This document shows, one piece after another, positions 36,815 through 45,839 of a DNA stretch of 64,000 bases. The position numbers and the translations under genes were made by a program. The notes beneath the pieces were generated by a model, which had not been told where the DNA came from, ran no database searches, and saw only the letters and a list, made by a program, of their open reading frames with translations. Position 1 is the stretch's first letter. Each line of letters starts with the position of its first letter. This DNA is from Martinezella multihospitum (lineage in GTDB: Bacteria; Pseudomonadota; Alphaproteobacteria; Rhizobiales; Rhizobiaceae), in NCBI RefSeq assembly GCF_900094585.1, contig NZ_FMAG01000007.1, positions 291,552 through 355,551 on the forward strand. The letters are read 5' to 3'.

Positions 36815-39304
36815 ATGTCGCCTCTGCTTTCGAAGATGGGATTGTCATCCAAAAAGACGATCTGGGCATTTTTTGCCATGATGTTGGTTTTGGCCGGTAT
36901 CGCTGCTGCGAATCCGGCCGAAGCTCAAGGTTCCCCTGAAAAGAGAATAGCCTTTGTCGTCGGTAATGCCGCCTACACGGTAGGCGCGCTTCCGACGCCG
37001 GCCAACGATGCCGGCCTGATCGCGCAAACGCTGCAGGCCGCGGGCTTCGATGTGATCGGCGCGCGCGACCTCGACCAGAACGGGTTGCGCGACGCGATGC
37101 GCGACTTTCTGACGAAGGCCAACGCCTCAGGCCCCAATACCGTCGTCTTCGTCTATCTGGCGGGTTACGGCGTGCAATATCAGGGCGACAATTATTTCGT
37201 GCCTGTCGATGCACAGATCGCCAATGCCACGGATGTCCCCGTCCAGGCGGTCCGCGTGAGCGACTTCACCAAATCGCTGGCGGCCATCAACAATCGCGGC
37301 AGCATCGTCGTGCTCGACGCGGCGAGGGCCAATCCGTTCGTGCAGTCCAATCAGCCGCTGGCTGGCGGTCTGGCGCTGGTCGATCCCGATGTCAACCAGC
37401 TGATCGCGTTCAACGCGGCGCCCGGCACGGTCGCACCGCAGGAAGCCGGTCCCTATGGTTCCTACGCCCATGCGCTGGCGGAGATGATCCGCGTCGGCGG
37501 CCTTTCGCTTGATGACGTCTTCGATCGTACACGGTTGCGGGTCGGCGACCTGACCAAGGGTGCCGAGATTTCCTGGGATGCCTCGAAATTCAAGAACGCC
37601 TTCAATTTCTTCGATCGCGGTCCGAATGCGCCGGCTGCTGCGGTGTCAAGCACCGAGGATGTAGCAAACCGGACGAAGCCGATCCGCGATTTCGACGAGC
37701 GGGATGCCTATTTCGCCGCGCTCGATCGCGACACGCTGCAGGGCTATGAGGATTTCCTCGCGGCCTATCCGAATGACTCCATGGTCAGACGTGTCCGCGC
37801 CATTGTCGCCGCTCGCCGTGAGGCGATCACCTGGCGCGAGACCTGGATTGCCGATACACCCGAGGCCTATTGGTCTTATCTGAGACGTTATCCGCGTGGT
37901 CCCCATGTCTGGGATGCCCGCCGCCGTCTCGAGCATTTCGAGGCAGCCCTTGAGCCGCCGTCGTCTTTTACCGTGATCGAGTATGACGTGCCGCCACCAC
38001 CACCGCCGGAAGTGGTCTATGTCGACCGTCCCGTGCTTTATTTCGATGATGCCGATTTCGGTTATGCCCCGCCGCCGCCCGTCGTCTTCCTGGCCCCGCC
38101 GCCGCCGGATTTTGTCGTGCTCGCGCCGCCGCAGCCCGCGGTCGATCTCTACGTGTTGCCGGCGCCGGTCTTCGTTCCGGTCCCTCAATGGGTCGAGCCG
38201 CCACGCGATATTGCGCCGCCGGAAAACAACATCATCTTCAACAACATCCACAATACGGTCGTGAACAACACGACGGTCATCAACAATAATACGACTGTCA
38301 ACGAGAGCGGGGCTGCGCCTGCAGCACCCGGGCTGACGACAGGTCAGAAGCTTGCCGGCGCCGCTGTCATCGCCGGGGCTGGTGCTGCAGCACTGCATGT
38401 TGCCCTGCCGCCATCGGTGCAGAAGAAGGCCGCAGTTCTGCAAAAGCAGAATCCGGCTGCGGCCGTCAAGGCAGCACCCGGAACCGCTCCGGCGGTCACG
38501 CCTTCGGCCCAGCCGCAAGGTGGAAATGCCGCTGCCCACGTGCTTCCCGGCGCCAATGGTCAGCCGCTGCCGGCTGGCGGCAAGCTGCCCGTTAATTCGG
38601 GAACGGCCCAGACGAAGCAGGGGCAATCGCCGCAAGCCGCGCCGAATGCAGTGCATAATCCGGCTGTTGCCACGCAACCCGCCCAGCAAGGCACAAATGC
38701 CAATGCCCATGCGCTTCCCGGCGCGAATGGTCAGCCTTTGCCAGCTACGGGCAAGCTGCCGGCCAATTCTGGCGCAGCTCAGACGAAGCAGGCTCAACAG
38801 CCTCAGGCTACGCCGAACGCCAATGCACATGCGCTTCCCGGCGCCAAGGGGCAACCGCTGCCGGCGGCTGGCAATACACCTGCCGCGAAGGGGCAAAACC
38901 AGATTGCCAAGACGCCCGCGCCGCAAGCAGCGCCGAGCGGTAAACCAAATCCGGTTGTCGCTGCACCGAAGCCCAATGCGCATGCCCCAGCAGCGCCGGC
39001 CGTCGCCGCCAGAACTCCGGCAAAGCCCAAGGTGCCCCCTAGCAATCAAGCTCGGGTCAACACTCAGCCTCATGTCGCTGCCGCGCCGCCCCGGCAAGCC
39101 AATCCGGCTCCTGCGCGGCCCAAACCTGCGCCGCATGTCGTGGCACAGGCGAGACCGCCAGCGCCGAAGCCGCAGGCTCAGCCCAGGCCGCAACCGCAGC
39201 CGAAGATCGTGCAGCAGCAGGTGGAGAGACCACCTCCGCCTCCGCCGCAGAAGCCTCCCGAAAAGAAGAAGTGCGGCGCTCCCGGCTTGCCCGCATGTCA
39301 CTGA
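36815..39304 (+). CDS. Caspase-fold protein with inactive catalytic dyad and Pro/Ala-rich tail
   Basis: 829-residue exported protein. Residues ~8-38 form a signal peptide ending ANPAEAQG. Residues ~43-275 have the caspase/Peptidase C14 fold: KRIAFVVGNAAY, LAGYGVQYQGDNYFVPVDA, and VLDAARANPF. The catalytic His of the usual YxxGHG is Tyr118, and the catalytic Cys of DACR is Ala170, so the protein should be proteolytically dead. Residues ~290-380 hold a helical, TPR-like segment. The tail has poly-proline runs, an Asn-rich stretch (NNIHNTVVNN), and three imperfect repeats. The start is chosen at 36815; GTG at 36737 or ATG at 36836 are alternatives. A terminator follows. Confidence 0.85.
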   Translation: MSPLLSKMGLSSKKTIWAFFAMMLVLAGIAAANPAEAQGSPEKRIAFVVGNAAYTVGALPTPANDAGLIAQTLQAAGFDVIGARDLDQNGLRDAMRDFLTKANASGPNTVVFVYLAGYGVQYQGDNYFVPVDAQIANATDVPVQAVRVSDFTKSLAAINNRGSIVVLDAARANPFVQSNQPLAGGLALVDPDVNQLIAFNAAPGTVAPQEAGPYGSYAHALAEMIRVGGLSLDDVFDRTRLRVGDLTKGAEISWDASKFKNAFNFFDRGPNAPAAAVSSTEDVANRTKPIRDFDERDAYFAALDRDTLQGYEDFLAAYPNDSMVRRVRAIVAARREAITWRETWIADTPEAYWSYLRRYPRGPHVWDARRRLEHFEAALEPPSSFTVIEYDVPPPPPPEVVYVDRPVLYFDDADFGYAPPPPVVFLAPPPPDFVVLAPPQPAVDLYVLPAPVFVPVPQWVEPPRDIAPPENNIIFNNIHNTVVNNTTVINNNTTVNESGAAPAAPGLTTGQKLAGAAVIAGAGAAALHVALPPSVQKKAAVLQKQNPAAAVKAAPGTAPAVTPSAQPQGGNAAAHVLPGANGQPLPAGGKLPVNSGTAQTKQGQSPQAAPNAVHNPAVATQPAQQGTNANAHALPGANGQPLPATGKLPANSGAAQTKQAQQPQATPNANAHALPGAKGQPLPAAGNTPAAKGQNQIAKTPAPQAAPSGKPNPVVAAPKPNAHAPAAPAVAARTPAKPKVPPSNQARVNTQPHVAAAPPRQANPAPARPKPAPHVVAQARPPAPKPQAQPRPQPQPKIVQQQVERPPPPPPQKPPEKKKCGAPGLPACH
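38534..38896 (+). repeat. Three imperfect ~29-codon repeats in the caspase-like tail
   Basis: Copies at 38534-38620, 38705-38791 and 38825-38896 (last one shortened) encode AHALPGANGQPLP followed by a variable GKLPxNSG and AQTKQ. Copy 2 is nearly identical to copy 1 at the protein level, with many silent changes. Confidence 0.8.
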
Positions 39305-39329
39305 CGGATGATTTCAAGCGATAATCTGG

Positions 39330-39352
39330 AGGCCCGCTTCGGCGGGCCTTCG
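39330..39352 (+). terminator. Terminator after the caspase-like gene
   Basis: AGGCCCGC (39330-39337), TTCG loop, GCGGGCCT (39342-39349): an 8-bp stem with a stable tetraloop, 25 nt after the stop. The following sequence is only moderately T-rich. Confidence 0.6.
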
Positions 39353-39483
39353 TATTCGATATCGTCGCTTGATCGGCTTGTTGAAATCAGGCCGAGCAGT
39401 TAGCACTGACCGGCCGGTTGCCAATCGGCTCTGCCATACACGTTATGGCAGGCGGGAGATCCATCACGAAAACAGGCAGGCAG

Positions 39484-40002
39484 ATGAGTGACACCATCAT
39501 ACTCGAAACCCCACGCCTCGTTCTGACGATGTGGGACAAGGGTGATGCCGAAGTGATTCGGCAATTACATTCGACGATCGAGACTACGCGCTATCTCTCG
39601 GGTGCGGCTCCTTGGACGCTGGAGAAGGCCGAGGAGCGGCTGAAAAGCTGGTTCGGCGAACAGGCGTGCGACGGTACGACCAAATACAAGATGCTGCGGC
39701 GCGAGGACGGCCGCTTTATCGGCCGTGCAGGGTTCTCACGTTTTCATCAGGAAAGCGGCAGGGGCGAGTTCGAGCTCGGCTATTCCATTCAGAAGGATGC
39801 TTGGGGCAACGGCTATGCGACGGAGATTGCCGGCGCATTGGCGCAATGGTTCTTCAAGCGTGGCTTTGCCCGGCAGTTTATCGCCTTCACGCATCCGCAA
39901 AACGTCGCATCGCATCGTGTTTTGCGGAAGATCGGCATGCAGGATCACCCGTCGATGACGATCGACGGGATCACTTGCCCGACGTTCAGAATGGCTCGAT
40001 AA
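39484..40002 (+). CDS. GNAT acetyltransferase (RimJ-like)
   Basis: 172-residue N-acetyltransferase of the RimJ/RimL type. LETPRLVLTMW is the usual first strand, ELGYSIQKDAWGNGYATEIA is the acetyl-CoA binding loop (GNGYATE) and PQNVASHRVLRKIGM the fourth conserved segment. The start at 39484 is preceded by AGGCAGGCAG. It could acetylate a ribosomal or other protein N-terminus, or a small amine; the substrate is unknown. Convergent with the next gene, 3 nt apart. Confidence 0.9.
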   Translation: MSDTIILETPRLVLTMWDKGDAEVIRQLHSTIETTRYLSGAAPWTLEKAEERLKSWFGEQACDGTTKYKMLRREDGRFIGRAGFSRFHQESGRGEFELGYSIQKDAWGNGYATEIAGALAQWFFKRGFARQFIAFTHPQNVASHRVLRKIGMQDHPSMTIDGITCPTFRMAR

Positions 40003-40005
40003 GGG

Positions 40006-40683
40006 TTATCGAATGCGCTTGGCGGCCGGTTCCGGCACCAGTTCGCCGTTCAGGCGACGATCGAGGTAGTCCTCGCATTCGCCGAGCAGCGTCTCGACCT
40101 GGCCGTTGAAGAAGTGGTTGGCTCCCGGCACGACCTTGTGCGTGATCAGAATGCCCTTCTGCGTCTTCAGCTTTTCGACGAGGCCGTTGACGTCCTTTTC
40201 CGGCGCAACCTTGTCCGCATCGCCGTTGATGATCAGGCCGGATGACGGGCAGGGTGCCAAGAACGAGAAATCGTAGATATTCGGCTGCGGCGCGATCGAC
40301 ATGAAGCCTTCGATCTCGGGGCGGCGCATCAGGAGCTGCATGCCGATCCAGGCGCCGAAGGAGTAGCCGGCAACCCAGCAGCTCTTCGAATCGGGATGGA
40401 GGCTCTGCACCCAGTCGAGCGCCGAGGCTGCATCGGAAAGCTCGCCGGCGCCGTGATCGAATTCGCCCTGGCTGCGGCCGATACCGCGGAAATTGAAACG
40501 GAGCGTCGTGAAACCGCGCTTCTGGAACATATAGAAGAGCTGGTAGACGACCTGATTGTTCATCGTGCCGCCGAACTGCGGATGGGGATGAAGGATAATC
40601 GCGATCGGGGCGCTCTTTTCCTTGGAGGGCTGATAGCGGCCTTCAAGGCGACCAGCGGGGCCGTTGAAAATTACTTCGGGCAT
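40006..40683 (-). CDS. Alpha/beta hydrolase (dienelactone hydrolase-like)
   Basis: 225-residue hydrolase. ILHPHPQFGGTMNNQVVYQL is the conserved HPHP segment of a small uncharacterised subfamily often annotated as alpha/beta hydrolase, RFNFRGIGRSQG and AGYSFGAWIG with Ser near residue 110 are also typical, and PGANHFFNG carries the His. The start at 40683 is preceded by CCGGAG. Substrate unknown. It is divergent from the suf operon. Confidence 0.88.
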   Translation of the reverse strand: MPEVIFNGPAGRLEGRYQPSKEKSAPIAIILHPHPQFGGTMNNQVVYQLFYMFQKRGFTTLRFNFRGIGRSQGEFDHGAGELSDAASALDWVQSLHPDSKSCWVAGYSFGAWIGMQLLMRRPEIEGFMSIAPQPNIYDFSFLAPCPSSGLIINGDADKVAPEKDVNGLVEKLKTQKGILITHKVVPGANHFFNGQVETLLGECEDYLDRRLNGELVPEPAAKRIR

Positions 40684-40740
40684 CGATACTCCGGCTCTTC
40701 TTTTTCTGCGTTCAAACCTGACGGTACGCAGCAAGTTGAC

Positions 40741-40790
40741 TTGACGAATGCGCTCATCTTTTCTAGAACGCAGTTTAGAACAATTCGAAA
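40741..40790 (+). promoter_or_regulatory. suf promoter with Irr-box-like palindrome
   Basis: TTGACG (40741-40746), 17 nt, then TAGAAC (40764-40769) form a plausible promoter. Just after it, TTTAGAA (40774-40780), CAA, TTCGAAA (40784-40790) is an interrupted palindrome resembling the iron-control element bound by Irr in rhizobia, with one mismatch between the arms. Its position at the likely transcription start would suit repression. Confidence 0.5.
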
Positions 40791-40916
40791 CTTGATGCGG
40801 TGGTCCGCGCGTTGTGTACGCAACGGTTTGTGGAACGTGTCATAAGGCATGCCCGGCTGAAATTTCAAGGAAAATGAGCCGGCCGCAGCAAAGCAAAGTC
40901 GCGCAGGAAGAAGATT

Positions 40917-42083
40917 ATGGCGGCAACACGCCTTTATCTCGATTGGAATGCCACCGCACCGCTTCATCCGGCGGCGCGCGAAGCAATGCTGCGTGCGATG
41001 GATATACAAGGCAACCCCAATTCCGTTCATGGGGAAGGTAGGGCGGCGCGCGCAGCTGTCGAGGCCGCACGCCGGCAGGTTGCAAGATTGACTGGCGCCG
41101 AAGCCGCCCACGTGGTTTTCACCAGCGGCGCCACCGAGGCGGCCAATATGGTGCTGACGCCGGAGTTCCGCATGGGGCGCACACCGCTTGCCGTCAGCCA
41201 TCTTTATATATCTGCCGTCGAACATCCGGCCGTGCGGGAAGGCGGGCGGTTTGCTAGGGATAGTGTCAGCGAAATAGCGGTGACATCTGAGGGCATGGTC
41301 GATCTTGCCGCGCTGGAAGCCATGCTCGCTGCCCACGACAAGGCCAGCGGCCTGCCGATGGTCGCTATCATGCTCGCCAATAACGAGACTGGAATTCTTC
41401 AGCCCGTCGTTGAAGCAGCGAAGCTTGTTCAGGCCGCGGGCGGCCTTCTCGTGGTGGATGCCGTTCAGGCAGCCGGCCGCGTTCCGCTCGATATCAATGC
41501 GATTGGCGCGGATTTTCTGATCGTCTCCTCGCACAAGATCGGCGGCCCCAAGGGCGTCGGCGCTCTCGTCTCGCGGGGCGAGGTGCTGATGCCGAAGCCG
41601 CTGATCCATGGCGGCGGTCAGGAAAAAGGCCATCGTTCTGGCACGGAAAACACGCTTGCCATCATCGGCTTTGGTGCGGCTGCCGAGGCTGCTGCCGCAG
41701 ACTTCGAGGTTCGCAATGCTACAATCGGTTCGTTGCGCGATCGGCTGGAAGTGGGCATGGAGCTTGCGGCACCGGATGTCATCATTCACGGCAAGGACGG
41801 CGCACGCGTTCCAAACACCAGCTTCTTCACGCTGCCGGGACTGAAATCCGAAACCGGCCAGATCGCCTTCGACCTGGAAGGGGTGGCGATTTCCGCCGGC
41901 TCGGCCTGCTCGTCGGGCAAGGTTGGGGAGAGCCATGTGCTCGTGGCGATGGGATGCGACCCGAAACTCGGGGCGCTCCGCATTTCGCTCGGGCCGACCA
42001 CAACCGAAGCGGATATCGATCGTGCAATCGCTGCTTTTGCCCGCATAGCGGGAAGGCGCAAGCTGGCGGGTGCGGCGGCCTGA
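40917..42083 (+). CDS. Cysteine desulfurase (IscS/NifS-like)
   Basis: 388-residue PLP enzyme that takes sulfur from cysteine for iron-sulfur cluster assembly. LYLDWNATAPLHPAAREAML starts the fold, the PLP lysine is K207 in SSHKIGGPKG, and the catalytic Cys331 is in SAGSACSSG. It is the first gene of the suf run and one of two desulfurases there; this one is the group I (IscS/NifS) type while SufS is group II. AGGAAGAAGATT precedes the start. The gene ends 146 nt before sufB. Confidence 0.95.
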   Translation: MAATRLYLDWNATAPLHPAAREAMLRAMDIQGNPNSVHGEGRAARAAVEAARRQVARLTGAEAAHVVFTSGATEAANMVLTPEFRMGRTPLAVSHLYISAVEHPAVREGGRFARDSVSEIAVTSEGMVDLAALEAMLAAHDKASGLPMVAIMLANNETGILQPVVEAAKLVQAAGGLLVVDAVQAAGRVPLDINAIGADFLIVSSHKIGGPKGVGALVSRGEVLMPKPLIHGGGQEKGHRSGTENTLAIIGFGAAAEAAAADFEVRNATIGSLRDRLEVGMELAAPDVIIHGKDGARVPNTSFFTLPGLKSETGQIAFDLEGVAISAGSACSSGKVGESHVLVAMGCDPKLGALRISLGPTTTEADIDRAIAAFARIAGRRKLAGAAA

Positions 42084-42229
42084 CGGCCACAATTTTGCGG
42101 AAACCGAAATTTCCGCTTGCCAAGCGGGGTGAAAAGTCCCTTTTGGCCGACTACATAGGGGGCAGACATAAGTCTGCCGCAACGTTGACAAGCTGCCGGA
42201 CCTTGGATCCGGCGAGATTGGAGAACGAA

Positions 42230-43699
42230 ATGCCTGCAGTCCAGGAAACGGTCGATCAGGTTCGCCAGATCGACGTGGACCAGTATAAGTATGGTTTCGA
42301 GACCACGATCGAGGTGGAAAAGGCTCCCAAGGGTCTTTCCGAAGACATCATCCGCTTCATCTCCGCCAAGAAGCAGGAGCCGGATTGGATGCTGGAATGG
42401 CGCCTCGAAGCCTATCGCCGCTGGTTGACGCTTGAGGAGCCCACATGGGCGCGCGTCGACTATCCGAAGATCGATTTCAACGACATTCACTATTATGCCG
42501 CGCCGAAGAAGTTCGCCGGTCCGAAGTCGCTCGACGAAGTCGATCCGGAACTCCTGAAGACCTATGAGAAGCTCGGCATTCCGCTGCGCGAGCAGGAGAT
42601 CCTTGCCGGCGTCGAGAAGCCGAAGATCGCCGTCGACGCGGTGTTCGATTCCGTCTCGGTCGTCACCACCTTCAAGGAAGAGCTGAAGAAGGCCGGCGTG
42701 ATCTTCATGTCGATCTCGGAAGCCATCCGCGAGCATCCGGAACTGGTGCGCAAGTATCTCGGCTCCGTCGTACCGACCTCGGACAATTTCTATGCGACGC
42801 TGAACTCGGCCGTCTTCACCGACGGTTCGTTCGTTTTCGTACCGAAGGGCGTTCGTTGCCCGATGGAACTGTCGACCTATTTCCGTATCAACGAGAAGAA
42901 TACCGGCCAGTTCGAGCGCACGCTGATCATCGCCGAAGAGGGAGCTTACGTCTCCTACCTCGAAGGCTGCACGGCGCCGCAGCGCGACGAAAATCAGCTG
43001 CACGCCGCCGTCGTCGAGCTGGTTGCGCTTGACGATGCCGAAATCAAGTATTCGACGGTCCAGAACTGGTATCCGGGCGACAAGCAGGGCAAGGGCGGCA
43101 TCTACAACTTCGTCACCAAGCGTGGCGATTGCCGCGGCCATCGCTCCAAGATCTCCTGGACGCAGGTCGAGACCGGCTCCGCCATTACCTGGAAATATCC
43201 GTCCTGCATTCTGCGCGGCGACGACAGCCGTGGCGAGTTCTACTCGATCGCGGTTTCGAACGGCCATCAGCAGGTCGACAGCGGCACCAAGATGATCCAT
43301 CTCGGCAAAAATACCTCGAGCCGTATCGTCTCGAAGGGCATTGCTGCCGGCGTGTCGCAGAACACCTATCGCGGCCAGGTTTCGGCTCACCGCAAGGCAT
43401 CGAACGCGCGCAACTTCACGCAGTGCGACTCGCTGCTGATCGGCGACAAGTGCGGCGCGCATACGGTGCCCTATATCGAGGCGAAGAACTCATCCGCGCA
43501 GTTCGAGCATGAAGCCACGACCTCGAAGATCTCTGAAGATCAGCTGTTCTACTGCCTGCAGCGCGGCATCCCGACCGAAGCGGCGATCGCGCTGATCGTC
43601 AACGGCTTCGTCAAGGAAGTGCTGCAGGAGCTGCCGATGGAATTCGCCGTCGAAGCGCAGAAGCTGATTGGCATCTCGCTCGAAGGCAGCGTCGGCTGA
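42230..43699 (+). CDS. sufB: Fe-S cluster assembly protein SufB
   Basis: 489-residue SufB, part of the SufBCD scaffold where clusters are built. PKGVRCPMELSTYFRIN is near residue 210, followed by the beta-helix domain with EGCTAPQRDENQLHAAVVEL and EFYSIAVSNGHQQVDSG, and an ending with LPMEFAVEAQKLIGISLEGS. The start at 42230 is preceded by GGAGAACGAA; an earlier in-frame start lies within the preceding gene. Followed by sufC after 72 nt. Confidence 0.98.
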   Translation: MPAVQETVDQVRQIDVDQYKYGFETTIEVEKAPKGLSEDIIRFISAKKQEPDWMLEWRLEAYRRWLTLEEPTWARVDYPKIDFNDIHYYAAPKKFAGPKSLDEVDPELLKTYEKLGIPLREQEILAGVEKPKIAVDAVFDSVSVVTTFKEELKKAGVIFMSISEAIREHPELVRKYLGSVVPTSDNFYATLNSAVFTDGSFVFVPKGVRCPMELSTYFRINEKNTGQFERTLIIAEEGAYVSYLEGCTAPQRDENQLHAAVVELVALDDAEIKYSTVQNWYPGDKQGKGGIYNFVTKRGDCRGHRSKISWTQVETGSAITWKYPSCILRGDDSRGEFYSIAVSNGHQQVDSGTKMIHLGKNTSSRIVSKGIAAGVSQNTYRGQVSAHRKASNARNFTQCDSLLIGDKCGAHTVPYIEAKNSSAQFEHEATTSKISEDQLFYCLQRGIPTEAAIALIVNGFVKEVLQELPMEFAVEAQKLIGISLEGSVG

Positions 43700-43771
43700 C
43701 GCACACGAAACAGAATTAGCTTTGGCGCGCCACGCGCGCCGCACCTTCATTCCTGCGATTAGGATACTAAA

Positions 43772-44527
<756 letters not shown>

Positions 44528-44549
44528 TCGGGGCGGAAAGGATACGTCG

Positions 44550-45824
44550 ATGAACATTCAGACGACGAACCGCCTCACTGCCGCGGAGACGGCGCTGATC
44601 GAGGCGTATAACGACCAGATGGGCGATCTGCCTGGCGATGGTGAAGTTTTCGCCGTCCGCGATCGTCTGCTGGACGAGCTGAAGACCGCCGGCCTGCCGA
44701 CGCGCAGGGTCGAGGCGTGGCACTATACCGATTTCAAGAACCTGCTGCGCCTGGTTCCGAGCGATATCGGCAAGGGCCTTGCCGAGGCGCTGCCGCCGAC
44801 GGTCGAAGGATCGCCCGTTATTGCCGTCCTTCAGGGCAAGGCAAGCGAGAAGGCCTCGGTCAAGAACCTGACGGTTGGCCGCTATGCGGATAGCCTGATC
44901 AACGGCACGGCTGCTGTCGGTCTCGAAGCGCTCGGCAAGGATGACGCCATCGGCCGCATCAATGCGAGCTTCGTGCGTGACGGTTATGTCATCGATTTCC
45001 CTGATGGCACCGAACTCGATGCACCGCTCGAAGTGCAGTTCATCCATGCCGGCGGCCAGATCCACAGCCGTCTGCCGGTTACCTTCGGTGCCGACGTCAA
45101 GGCGACCTTTATCGAGCGTCATCAGGCGGTCGAGGGTGCCGCTGCCCTGGTTTCCTCGGTCAGCGAAGTCAAGATCGGCAAGGGTTCTGAAATCACCTGG
45201 ATCATTCTGCAGGAGCAGGGTAGCGAAGACACGCATCTCGGCCAGCTCCGCATCGATCTCGGGGAAGATGCCAAGCTGAAGCTGTTCGTCATCAACGCCG
45301 GTGGCAAGCTCGTGCGCCAGGAGCTGTATATCAAGGTAGTGGGCGAGGGTGCCGATCTGACGCTTCGCGGCATCAATCTGCTCGGTGGCGATACGCATAC
45401 CGATGTGACGATGGTGCTTGGTCATGACGTTCCGAACACCGGATCGACTGAGGTCATCCGCAATGTCGTGTTCGACCGCGCACGCGGCGTCTTCCAGGGC
45501 ATGATCCGGGTCGCACCGGATGCGCAGAAGACCGATGCCAAGATGGCCTGCAACACGTTGCTGATGTCCGACGATGCCGAGTTCTCCGTCAAGCCGGAGC
45601 TTGAAATCTTCGCTGATGACGTGCAGTGCGGCCACGGCGCGACTGTCGCCGATATCGACGGCAACCATCTCTACTATCTGATGGCGCGCGGCATTCCGGA
45701 GAACAAGGCTCGCGCCATGCTGGTCAACGCCTTCGTAGCCGAGATCGTCGAGGAACTGGAAGACGAAGCCCTGGTCGAGGCGCTGGAAGGCGTTATCTCT
45801 AGCTGGCTGGAAAAGCACGCCTGA
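44550..45824 (+). CDS. sufD: Fe-S cluster assembly protein SufD
   Basis: 424-residue SufD, paralogue of SufB in the scaffold complex. The N-terminal helical part has RVEAWHYTDFKNLLRL, and the C-terminal beta-helix domain has GVFQGMIRVAPDAQKTDAKM, CNTLLMSDDAEFSVKPELEI, DDVQCGHGATVADID and RGIPENKARAMLVNAFVAEI. The start at 44550 gives MNIQTTNRLT; an in-frame ATG at 44478 lies inside sufC. Confidence 0.97.
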   Translation: MNIQTTNRLTAAETALIEAYNDQMGDLPGDGEVFAVRDRLLDELKTAGLPTRRVEAWHYTDFKNLLRLVPSDIGKGLAEALPPTVEGSPVIAVLQGKASEKASVKNLTVGRYADSLINGTAAVGLEALGKDDAIGRINASFVRDGYVIDFPDGTELDAPLEVQFIHAGGQIHSRLPVTFGADVKATFIERHQAVEGAAALVSSVSEVKIGKGSEITWIILQEQGSEDTHLGQLRIDLGEDAKLKLFVINAGGKLVRQELYIKVVGEGADLTLRGINLLGGDTHTDVTMVLGHDVPNTGSTEVIRNVVFDRARGVFQGMIRVAPDAQKTDAKMACNTLLMSDDAEFSVKPELEIFADDVQCGHGATVADIDGNHLYYLMARGIPENKARAMLVNAFVAEIVEELEDEALVEALEGVISSWLEKHA

Positions 45825-45839
45825 TTGGAGGCAAAGCTC

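Noticed and set aside
37646..39301. 551-residue minus-strand open frame opposite the caspase-like gene
   Set aside because: Arg/Leu-rich antisense of the Pro/Ala-rich tail; not coding.
40795..40835. Small inverted repeat CGTTG/CAACG in the suf leader
   Set aside because: Five-base arms are too short to claim an RNA structure.
41786..43462. 558-residue minus-strand open frame opposite sufB
   Set aside because: Antisense shadow of sufB.
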